Assembly: GCA_052246725.1 (NCBI GenBank) | Contig: JBQQCL010000001.1 | Strand: one strand, 5' to 3' | Source of the DNA: Pseudalkalibacillus sp052246725 | Lineage (GTDB): Bacteria; Bacillota; Bacilli; Bacillales; Fictibacillaceae | Length of the DNA: 64,000 nucleotides | In this document: positions 8,974 to 15,902 of the stretch, piece after piece | Layout of the letters: each line of letters begins with the position of its first letter | Position numbering within the stretch: position 1 is the stretch's first letter | The notes under the pieces: generated by a model | What the model was told of the DNA's origin: nothing | Databases searched by the model: none | The model's input: only the letters and a program-made list of their open reading frames with translations | Position numbers and translations under genes: made by a program

Positions 8974-8990
8974 GTTACATTTATATTACG
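8974..8990 (-). promoter_or_regulatory. Candidate WalR box upstream of NlpC/P60 gene
   Basis: The minus strand reads CGTAAT-ATAAA-TGTAAC. This matches the WalR (YycF) direct repeat TGTWAH-N5-TGTWAH with one mismatch. WalR controls wall hydrolases in Bacillus, and the box sits 124 bases before an NlpC/P60 start, in fitting context. Confidence 0.45.
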
Positions 8991-9016
8991 TTAAGATTAG
9001 TATATTACAAAACAAA

Positions 9017-9037
9017 AAGCCGCCCGAAAGGCAGCTT
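9017..9037 (-). terminator. Terminator of the transglycosylase gene
   Basis: An 8-bp stem with one G-T pair (AAGCTGCC/GGCGGCTT on the minus strand, 5-base loop) is followed by TTTGTTTTG, directly downstream of the stop codon at 9046. Confidence 0.75.
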
Positions 9038-9045
9038 GGATAGAA

Positions 9046-10512
9046 TTAATGAATGTTATACTCTACTAAATCATTATTTTTGAAGTAAAATCCTCCACCA
9101 ACCAGGATTTTATCTCCTTCTATATCATAAACACGATAGGCGATACCCTGTTCCCTTTCTTCAAAGACATTACCATCAGGGCTATATAAAGGAGTGTCTT
9201 TTAATAAAGTGACATAACCTTTATAAAACTTTACATTACTCGTATTCTTTATATAGTATCCTCCACCGACATGATAGTTATTTTCATCAAATGAGTACAC
9301 CCGGAGAGCATGACCTTTTCCAAAAGATTTATATTCACTGCCATCTGGTGCATACATCTTGGTTTCACTCTCGATAAGGATACGACCAATATACGGAACT
9401 ACTTTATTCAAGTCCTGCTTGATGTAATACTCGCCACCTACATTGAAATATGATCCCTCAGTATAATATACTCTTAAAAACTCATCCTTCTCTCTTTCAT
9501 CTACAGGAACATATTCCCCAAATTCTTCTTTCTTAAGGAATTGAACCCCTTCTCTTTTGATATGTAATCTAGCGATAGGTTCCTTCGGATCTGGTAAGAT
9601 ACTTTGATCGACATTCGGTAAAAAAGCTGCCGGTTCTTGTACTAGATTTGAAGAAGAAATATAAAAGGTTTGATTACCATCAGTCACATGATAATACACA
9701 TAATGTTTAAAGGAATCATTGATTGCGAAAGGACCTTCCAATATTTCTAATCGTGTATTATGAGGCAATGTTTTATTAAGTCGATTTCCATCAACTCCGT
9801 CTCTAATATATGAAAAGTCTAAATCGTCATTATATGTGTATACCGTCTGCCCTGTTTCTAGCAAAATTTGTCGAGAATACGTATTTGCCATATCCCATTC
9901 GTAATCTACTCCTGGCGGAAAATAAATAATATCTGATCCTTCTTCATATCGAAGTTCGATAGGAGGAAATTCTTCTATAGACAATAAGAAGTTGTCCCTT
10001 AAAACCCTATATATTTTTTCTTGATAGGCATTAGGATTTTCTGTAGGATCATTGACTCTTGAGAGTCCATTGTAAGCCATAAGTGCAAAATACCAGTTTT
10101 CGAGAATTTCAGGATCCATGTTGTTTATTTGTGGCAAGTCTTGGTTGTTCCATCTGCTTTTTAAATGTAAAGCGCCTGCGTGAATATTATCCTCGATATT
10201 CCAACTGATTTCCTCTTGTGTATAACCATATTTTGCTAAATCTTCATCGGTCAATGTAATCTGCATAATTCCAATTCCGCCATCATCGGAAATATAAGGA
10301 TTACCAGTTTCATCAAATTGTGTAAAATCCGATTCCTCGTCTGCCATTGCTATCAATATTTCTGGTGGGATACCCTCTGCAACCGCTATCTCCGCAATAA
10401 GAGCTTTCTTTTCTTGAAAATTTAACTCCTGAGAATCTTCGGCTCCCCCCTGCTTTGGTACAACCATCAATACTCCTACAAACAAAAGAAAAACTGCAAC
10501 AATCTTTTTCAC
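9046..10512 (-). CDS. Secreted lytic transglycosylase (SLT fold) with SLAP-like triple repeat
   Basis: The 488-residue protein has a signal peptide ending near residue 24 and a goose-lysozyme/SLT domain (about 30-180). Visible motifs are MADEESDFTQF with probable catalytic Glu60, GGIGIMQIT and MAYNG. It would cleave the glycan strand of peptidoglycan. After a middle region (about 185-300) comes the C-terminal module shared by six proteins here: a linker ending in IARLHIKR, then three repeats near 313-373, 374-432 and 433-488, each carrying RVY followed by VGGGYYI-type ends. The start is a GTG after GGGGAAGGGG. The linker of this copy is more divergent than the others. Function of the module is inferred (wall binding). 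Confidence 0.88.
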   Translation of the reverse strand: MKKIVAVFLLFVGVLMVVPKQGGAEDSQELNFQEKKALIAEIAVAEGIPPEILIAMADEESDFTQFDETGNPYISDDGGIGIMQITLTDEDLAKYGYTQEEISWNIEDNIHAGALHLKSRWNNQDLPQINNMDPEILENWYFALMAYNGLSRVNDPTENPNAYQEKIYRVLRDNFLLSIEEFPPIELRYEEGSDIIYFPPGVDYEWDMANTYSRQILLETGQTVYTYNDDLDFSYIRDGVDGNRLNKTLPHNTRLEILEGPFAINDSFKHYVYYHVTDGNQTFYISSSNLVQEPAAFLPNVDQSILPDPKEPIARLHIKREGVQFLKKEEFGEYVPVDEREKDEFLRVYYTEGSYFNVGGEYYIKQDLNKVVPYIGRILIESETKMYAPDGSEYKSFGKGHALRVYSFDENNYHVGGGYYIKNTSNVKFYKGYVTLLKDTPLYSPDGNVFEEREQGIAYRVYDIEGDKILVGGGFYFKNNDLVEYNIH

Positions 10513-10532
10513 TGAAAGTCCCCTTCCCCCTC

Positions 10533-10553
10533 TAGAAGACTTTAAGTCTTCTA
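10533..10553 (-). other. Perfect palindrome between two minus-strand genes
   Basis: TAGAAGACTT and AAGTCTTCTA form 10-base arms about a single central base, between the 114-residue gene and the transglycosylase ribosome binding site. There is no T-run on either side, so it is not a plain terminator; an operator or an mRNA-processing hairpin is possible. Confidence 0.5.
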
Positions 10554-10558
10554 AACTC

Positions 10559-10903
10559 TTATTCGACCTCTTCTAAGGTCCAATACTTAAATGGTAACAG
10601 ATCATTACCAAGGAATTCCAGTGCTATTTGTTGTGGTATGAGCTGAAAATATTCTTTTTCTTCAGAAACAAAATAGATGCCGACTACTTCAGATCCACTC
10701 AAACCTAGAACAGCAGGGTAATATGTATCATCATTCGCTTGTAACAACCCTTTTACAAGTTTTTCATCTTTGGTATCGGATAGTTCGACCTTTTTTATTA
10801 AATTTATAGCCCAACCTTTTTTCTTGTACTTCCCAATGATTTTCGGAGGATTCTCCTTGAGTTCGCTCAATAGTTTTTCATCTTTGTTGATAACTTTAGA
10901 CAT
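10559..10903 (-). CDS. Conserved-looking hypothetical protein, 114 residues
   Basis: I do not recognise this protein. It is a small, probably cytoplasmic alpha/beta protein with a lysine-rich N-terminus (KYKKKGWAINLIKK near residue 25) and a C-terminal half rich in strands (YPAVLGLSGSEVVGIYFVSEE). There is no signal peptide, membrane segment or cysteine. The ATG follows a strong GGGAGGT site, so it is likely expressed. It is co-directional with the transglycosylase gene 46 bases downstream and could be co-transcribed with it. No function can be assigned. Confidence 0.72.
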   Translation of the reverse strand: MSKVINKDEKLLSELKENPPKIIGKYKKKGWAINLIKKVELSDTKDEKLVKGLLQANDDTYYPAVLGLSGSEVVGIYFVSEEKEYFQLIPQQIALEFLGNDLLPFKYWTLEEVE

Positions 10904-11033
10904 AATGTTTCTACCTCCCTATATCTATTAACTATCATATTATAGCAAAAAATGTAGGTTTTTATCTAATCCCTTGGTATTATTATCTGAATTTACAAAA
11001 AATACTATTCATTTCTGGTAATACAGTGTACTG

Positions 11034-11056
11034 TTGGGTATATTTGGGTATATAAT
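11034..11056 (+). promoter_or_regulatory. Promoter with a tandem 10-bp direct repeat
   Basis: TATAAT (11051-11056) lies 27 bases upstream of the lipoprotein start codon. It is overlapped by two perfect head-to-tail copies of TTGGGTATAT (11034-11043 and 11044-11053), one helical turn apart. No good -35 is present, so the repeat may be a regulator site. Confidence 0.45.
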
Positions 11057-11083
11057 AGAGTAATCGATTAAGGTGGGATAAAA

Positions 11084-11587
11084 ATGAAACACCACATCAT
11101 TACCAAATTATTTATTAGTAGCCTTTTAATAACCACTACTGGATGTTCAAATCTTTATGATTCAAATGATAATTATAATAAACCGAAGTCAGCTTCAAAT
11201 GAAGACCAAAATCAAAACACAGTAACTTCTACAGAAACCGACCAATACCAACTTGAACTGAAGTCGATCCTAAAAGAAACAGAACTAGATTCAATAACAG
11301 CAACCACATCAATACTTTCAGATGAACAGATCATTTCACTTTATATACAAGTAGCTCCTGAAAGCTATAGTGAATCGAAGGCAAAAGAACTCGCCACCAG
11401 GTTTATACAAACCCTCGGTGATATAGATAAAGATCTCTGGAAGGTATACACGTTTCAAATGGTGTATACCAAAGAGGAAAATGATCTTTTATACTCTCTT
11501 TTACTGCATACTACAAACAACTCAAACGAAGTGATTATCCTTCCCGAACAAAAAAGGATGAAAGAAACCAAGGATAATATCCTTTGA
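11084..11587 (+). CDS. Small putative lipoprotein
   Basis: The 167-residue protein starts with a short lysine-containing hydrophobic signal and a cysteine at residue 21 (LLITTTGC), an acceptable but not ideal lipobox. A Ser/Asn/Gln-rich linker (about 22-55) leads to a mixed alpha/beta domain of about 110 residues that I do not recognise. AAGGTGGG precedes the ATG. It is upstream of and co-directional with the subtilase at 11710; the 122-base gap contains a hairpin that may control the subtilase. Function unknown. Confidence 0.75.
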   Translation: MKHHIITKLFISSLLITTTGCSNLYDSNDNYNKPKSASNEDQNQNTVTSTETDQYQLELKSILKETELDSITATTSILSDEQIISLYIQVAPESYSESKAKELATRFIQTLGDIDKDLWKVYTFQMVYTKEENDLLYSLLLHTTNNSNEVIILPEQKRMKETKDNIL

Positions 11588-11645
11588 TCCGTCAAACGCA
11601 ATCCTAAAGTCCCTATTATCTAAGTAATTTAGAATAAGACTATAT

Positions 11646-11704
11646 AACCCCTTATGCACTTCCGATATTAACTATAAGTTCCACAATTAGTTAATAAGGG
11701 GGTT
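11646..11704 (+). promoter_or_regulatory. Possible hairpin masking the subtilase ribosome binding site
   Basis: CCCCTTAT (11648-11655) can pair with ATAAGGGG (11694-11701), which includes the AAGGGGG ribosome binding site of the subtilase. Seven T residues follow. The structure could mask the site or act as a weak attenuator; the 38-base loop makes it uncertain. Confidence 0.35.
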
Positions 11705-11709
11705 TTTTT

Positions 11710-13923
11710 ATGAGTAATGTTCATAAAAAAGTATTATTATTTCTTCTAGTGTTCTGTCTCTCACTACCACTTAGTGCATTCGCCAAAAATTCAGGAGAAA
11801 GCAATGACAAGCTAGATTCTTTTAAACTATGGGAAATAAAAGGGAAAAGCAAGAACATAAAAACATTCAACACTGAACAGACTTTTGATTTAAATGAGGT
11901 AAATGAACGACAAATCATTGTAAACTTGATTGATCCAACAAAAGAAATCCAACACCCAGGGCTTGAAGATGTACCTATTTCAAATCGACTAAAAAATAAG
12001 GGATACCGTATTTTCAGAGTACCAGCAACTATGGATTATAAACAAACTCTGAAAAAATTAAAATCGTTCAAAGAAGTCAAATTCGTAGAGCCCGATTTTT
12101 TAAAAGAATTGAACTATCAACCTACTGATCCGTATTATGATGATCAATGGTATTTAGAACATATCAACATGCCTGCCGCTTGGGATGTGACAACAGGTTC
12201 AGAAGATATTGTAGTAGCTGTACTGGATTCAGGAGTTAATAATAACCATCCGGATTTAGCAGGTAAAGTTTTACCAGGTTATGATTTTGGGACCAACGAT
12301 AATAATCCTAGTGATAACAAAGGTCATGGTACTGCCGTAGCTGGAGTCATTGCAGCTAACTCGAATTCTATCGGAATCACTGGTTTAGCTTTTAATACAA
12401 AAATCCTGCCTGTGAAAGTTTCTAATGAAGATGGCCGAATCACAGATAGCGCTGTCATCGAAGGGATCTATTATGCGATAGACCAAGGTGCAGATATAAT
12501 CAACATGAGTTTTGGAAGTGAATTAGATAGTGTTCCCCAAAAATCAGCTTTAGTAGAAGCGTATTTAAATGATATAACGCTCGTGGCGTCAGCTGGAAAT
12601 GATGGGACCTATCATTTGATGTATCCGGCATCCTATCCATTTGTTATCAGCGTGGCATCTACTAATGATGGTGATACTTCATCTTCTTTTTCAAACTTTG
12701 GTGATTTCATAGATCTATCAGCACCTGGAGAGGGTATTATAACTACAAATCTGACAGGTACTTATAGTGCAGCTGATGGAACTTCATTTTCTGCTCCAAT
12801 TGTAAGCGGGATTGCTGCTCTCGTAAAAACGAAATATCCACATTGGGGACCTGCTGAAATTGAATGGGCACTAGAAAATGGAGCACAGCGATGGTATGAA
12901 GGGGTCTATTGGACTCCGATGTATGGATACGGTCGGGTAGATGGATATAATTCCTTGATCAATATACCGGATTTGACAAAGGATGTACCTAATCGAAGCT
13001 CCGAAGCAATTTCGCTTAATTCTGGTGAGGCTTACACGAATCGTATAGACATGCCAGATGATACTGATTGGTATGAATTAAACGTAACAAACCGATCAGA
13101 AGTTACAATCGACATTACGAATGTTCCTTATGATCTAGATATCGAAGGGATTATCCTTACAGAACAAACTTATGGATACACGGAGATTAAAAGGATAAAC
13201 CAAGCATCAAATGGAGAAGATGAGCACCTGGTTTTTAATGTAGAGCCCGGTGTTTATAAGATAGGCTTATATGATTTATATAACCATTGGGCTACAGATG
13301 AATATATAATTAAAGTCAAAACAGTCAAAATAGATACACCTGTTTTGACGATTCCAAATGTTGATTTACCATCTAATCATCGACACCCAGTGGCACGTCT
13401 TCATATAAGAAGATCTGGTGTCAATTTAATGAAAAAAGAAAATGACGGATCCTTCACGTTTTATAAAGAGCTAAAACGAAATGAATTTTACCGGACGTAT
13501 GGAGTGGAAGGAAATTACTATAATGTTGGGGGACCATATTTCGTAAAACATGAAGCTGGGAAAATGGCTGTATATATTGGCAGAGCAAACGTTGAACAAG
13601 ACACTCCGCTCTACGCTCCAGATGGCAGTTTTGCAAGAACCATACGTAAAGGGGAAGCAATCCGGGTTTACTCTTATGATAATAATCGCTTCAATGTGGG
13701 TGGAGGTTATTATATAAAGAACAATTCCAGAGTCTTTTACACAATCGGATATGTGACTTTGAAGCAAGATAATTACATTTATAATCCGAATGGTCAAATA
13801 TACGAGAGACTGCCAGCTGGAAACAGATATTGGGTTTATGGAATAGAAGGTAAAGAAATAAACCTAGGCGGAGGATACTACATTTTAGACGATCGTAATA
13901 AAAACAGTTTTATGAAAAACTAA
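11710..13923 (+). CDS. Subtilisin-like serine protease with PPC-type domain and SLAP-like triple repeat
   Basis: The 737-residue protein has a signal peptide (cleavage near residue 25), a propeptide (about 60-135) and an S8 catalytic domain with Asp173 in VLDSGVN, His207 in GHGTAVAG, oxyanion Asn297 in SAGNDG and Ser359 in GTSFSAP. Residues 425-545 look like a pre-peptidase C-terminal (PPC) beta-sandwich. The linker IPNVDLPSNH...ARLHIRR introduces the C-terminal three-repeat module (about 561-621, 622-680 and 681-737). It is probably an exoprotease retained at the cell surface, possibly acting on S-layer or wall proteins (inference). The ATG follows AAGGGGG and a T-run. A hairpin terminator lies within the repeat element downstream. 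Confidence 0.93.
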   Translation: MSNVHKKVLLFLLVFCLSLPLSAFAKNSGESNDKLDSFKLWEIKGKSKNIKTFNTEQTFDLNEVNERQIIVNLIDPTKEIQHPGLEDVPISNRLKNKGYRIFRVPATMDYKQTLKKLKSFKEVKFVEPDFLKELNYQPTDPYYDDQWYLEHINMPAAWDVTTGSEDIVVAVLDSGVNNNHPDLAGKVLPGYDFGTNDNNPSDNKGHGTAVAGVIAANSNSIGITGLAFNTKILPVKVSNEDGRITDSAVIEGIYYAIDQGADIINMSFGSELDSVPQKSALVEAYLNDITLVASAGNDGTYHLMYPASYPFVISVASTNDGDTSSSFSNFGDFIDLSAPGEGIITTNLTGTYSAADGTSFSAPIVSGIAALVKTKYPHWGPAEIEWALENGAQRWYEGVYWTPMYGYGRVDGYNSLINIPDLTKDVPNRSSEAISLNSGEAYTNRIDMPDDTDWYELNVTNRSEVTIDITNVPYDLDIEGIILTEQTYGYTEIKRINQASNGEDEHLVFNVEPGVYKIGLYDLYNHWATDEYIIKVKTVKIDTPVLTIPNVDLPSNHRHPVARLHIRRSGVNLMKKENDGSFTFYKELKRNEFYRTYGVEGNYYNVGGPYFVKHEAGKMAVYIGRANVEQDTPLYAPDGSFARTIRKGEAIRVYSYDNNRFNVGGGYYIKNNSRVFYTIGYVTLKQDNYIYNPNGQIYERLPAGNRYWVYGIEGKEINLGGGYYILDDRNKNSFMKN

Positions 13924-14214
13924 AAAGAGGCTGGGACAAATGAACTTTGTTCAATAGAAAACCCGAACAATTTGTCCGGGTTTTCTTTATTGAGCAATAT
14001 ATGAAGGGTTCCGCTTCGTCAACATCCTTCGCTTTCCGCGGGCACGGCCTCAGCCTCCTCAGAAAGCACAGACCGCTTTCTTGCGGGGTCTTCGACTCGT
14101 GCTGTTCCCGCAGGAGTCTACGGATGTTGCCTACGCTTTTCGTCTTTCATTTTATCCATATATTTTATTGTTCGTCTTTTCTGTTGGCAGTTATAGTTTT
14201 GTCCCAGCCTCTTT
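13924..14214. mobile_element. MITE-like palindromic element with terminal inverted repeats
   Basis: The 291-base element is bounded by 17-base perfect inverted repeats, AAAGAGGCTGGGACAAA at 13924-13940 and its complement at 14198-14214. Inside is a GC-rich part (about 14030-14130, with TTTCCGCGGGCACGG and CCCGCAGGAGTC) of a kind found dispersed in Bacillus-type genomes. It encodes no transposase. Its ends meet the stop codons of both flanking convergent genes: the subtilase stop ends at 13923 and the lipoprotein stop lies at 14213-14215. It therefore also serves as the transcription stop for both. The open frame inside it is not a gene. Confidence 0.7.
13957..13985 (+). terminator. Subtilase terminator inside the repeat element
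   Basis: A 9-bp stem (GAAAACCCG/CGGGTTTTC, 11-base loop) followed by TTTATT lies 34 bases after the subtilase stop. Confidence 0.75.
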
Positions 14215-14641
14215 ATTTTTTATCTAAACTCATGATAACTTTTTGACCATTGATTTCCTTATATTTGAATACTATTTTATCGCCAACTTTATAATCTTGG
14301 ATTTCTGCAGCTACTTCCTCAGTGATTTGGAAGGCTTGAGGTCCATCAGTGGTCTCCACCTCTATTGTATGAGAGTCTGCTTGCCCATTGTATGAACCTA
14401 TGACAGTGATCATATCTTCTTCGGCTTTTTCATCCTTACTTGAATCCTCATCTGCACTTTCATCATTACTATTTGTGTCTTGGCTTTTTTCATCTTCACT
14501 TTTTTCGTCAGTGTCTTTTTCTGTTTGACCTTCATCTGAAGTTCCAGGTTCATCGGCTGTATTTTCGTCTGAATCAGACTGACAACCAGCAACTCCTATT
14601 ACTAATAGTAAAGACATAAAAACCATCAACAACTTTTTCAT
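14213..14641 (-). CDS. Putative lipoprotein with acidic linker
   Basis: From the ATG at 14641, which follows GAGGGGG, the protein is 142 residues. It has a lipoprotein signal with lipobox VAGC (Cys20), then about 55 residues made almost entirely of D, E, S, K, T and N, and then a compact C-terminal beta domain (about 80-142, ITVIGSYNGQADSHTIEV...). The C-terminal domain looks like a small OB- or SH3-type barrel, but I cannot name a family. A longer frame from 14695 has no ribosome binding site. The acidic linker probably spans the wall. Its stop codon overlaps the end of the repeat element. Confidence 0.82.
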   Translation of the reverse strand: MKKLLMVFMSLLLVIGVAGCQSDSDENTADEPGTSDEGQTEKDTDEKSEDEKSQDTNSNDESADEDSSKDEKAEEDMITVIGSYNGQADSHTIEVETTDGPQAFQITEEVAAEIQDYKVGDKIVFKYKEINGQKVIMSLDKK

Positions 14642-14724
14642 ATGTATACCCCCTCTATGTAAAATAATTGTAACAAACCAACCAATAAAATACATCGACT
14701 ATTTGATAGAATAACTTCTGATAC

Positions 14725-14752
14725 ATTATACCTAGTTTTCATCATATGAAAA
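14725..14752 (-). promoter_or_regulatory. Sigma-A promoter of the acidic-linker lipoprotein
   Basis: On the minus strand TTTTCA (14747-14752) and TATAAT (14725-14730) are 16 bases apart, about 85 bases before the start codon. Confidence 0.5.
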
Positions 14753-14839
14753 ATTAACGATACTTGAGCAAATTGACAGGGTCTTATGTAAACCATGTTT
14801 TCCGAAGATGTATGAATGTTATTCTTTGGAGGTGAGATC

Positions 14840-15850
14840 GTGTCGAATAGGATCAATTGGATTGATACAGCAAAAGGAATTGGAATTCTTTCTGTTGTAT
14901 TGGGGCACAGTGTAATGGAAATTTCCTTATTCCTATATTGGTTTCATATGCCTTTATTTTTCTTCTTAAGTGGATTTTTATATAAACCGAATGATCAATT
15001 CATTATTAAAAAATTCTCAGTACTTTTGATTCCTTATTTAACTTTCTTTTTAATCATCACTGGCATCAGATATTTGGATGAAGGTGTGCCCACATTTGAA
15101 GGGTTTATGAAGGATGGTCTAAACCTGTTATACGGAGGAGAAGTCCTTTCAGGTTATTATGGAGTTTTCTGGTTTGTAACCTGTTTATTTGCCTTGAGCA
15201 TTGCATATCATCTGATTTTCCAAAAAATAAAAAGCTGGAAAGTATGGTTAGGAATTATTGGAATGTGCTATCTCCTTTCATATGAATATTCACTATACCT
15301 CAAGGACTTGACAGTTATGTGGAATGTAGATGTAGTGCTTTATGCGATCGTTTTTTATGCGTTAGGACATATATATAAAAGATTCAAACAAACAATAAAT
15401 ACATATAGTCTACATTTGACTTTCTTTTCGCTAATCGTTATTGGGGGGGCTCTATTGGCTCATTTAAATAATTCGATGTATTATCGATTGGATATGAAAT
15501 CGCAGCTTTATAATCATTTTGGTTTAGATCTTATATTACCTTTAAGCTGCATTATTATTTTAATCACCATTTCAAAATTTCTTTCACAATATAAAGTTTC
15601 CTTTATTATATTAAATACTTTAGGAACAGCTTCGCTTACAATCATGTATTTACATTTAGTATTTTTGATTATACTGCCTAAATACACAGGTCTCCCATTG
15701 TGGAGTGTGATCATCAGCTCAATCATTTTTCCTGCGATATTCCATACTCTGGCCCAAAATATTACACTATTGAAGATTTTTTGCTTAGGCCAGCTTCACC
15801 GCTACTTCCCTAAAAAATACATCAATTTGCTTTATAGAACCAATGTATGA
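14840..15850 (+). CDS. Membrane acyltransferase, acyltransferase-3 family
   Basis: The 336-residue protein has about ten membrane segments and opens with the family signature WIDTAKGIGILSVVLGHS, in which the histidine is the presumed catalytic residue, followed by FHMPLFFFLSGFLY. Members move acyl groups, usually acetyl, from the cytoplasm to extracellular sugars. The start is the GTG at 14840 behind GGAGGTGA; a frame open from 14816 includes that site. Between the two lipoprotein and protease blocks, it may acetylate wall polysaccharide or peptidoglycan (inference). It shares a bidirectional terminator with the convergent protease gene. Confidence 0.88.
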   Translation: MSNRINWIDTAKGIGILSVVLGHSVMEISLFLYWFHMPLFFFLSGFLYKPNDQFIIKKFSVLLIPYLTFFLIITGIRYLDEGVPTFEGFMKDGLNLLYGGEVLSGYYGVFWFVTCLFALSIAYHLIFQKIKSWKVWLGIIGMCYLLSYEYSLYLKDLTVMWNVDVVLYAIVFYALGHIYKRFKQTINTYSLHLTFFSLIVIGGALLAHLNNSMYYRLDMKSQLYNHFGLDLILPLSCIIILITISKFLSQYKVSFIILNTLGTASLTIMYLHLVFLIILPKYTGLPLWSVIISSIIFPAIFHTLAQNITLLKIFCLGQLHRYFPKKYINLLYRTNV

Positions 15851-15864
15851 CCTATAATAAAAAG

Positions 15865-15887
15865 CCCCTCTGAAACGCTCAGAGGGG
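15865..15887. terminator. Bidirectional terminator
   Basis: A 9-bp stem (CCCCTCTGA/TCAGAGGGG, loop AACGC) is flanked by T-runs on both strands (TTT on plus, CTTTTTATT on minus) between two convergent genes. Confidence 0.88.
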
Positions 15888-15902
15888 TTTCCTATTAATT
15901 AT

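Noticed and set aside
13947..14246. 99-residue open frame on the plus strand
   Set aside because: It lies wholly in the MITE-like palindromic element and overlaps the lipoprotein end; it has no ribosome binding site.
14773..14801. Perfect TTGACA upstream of the acyltransferase
   Set aside because: No acceptable -10 at 16-18 bases, so not called as a promoter.
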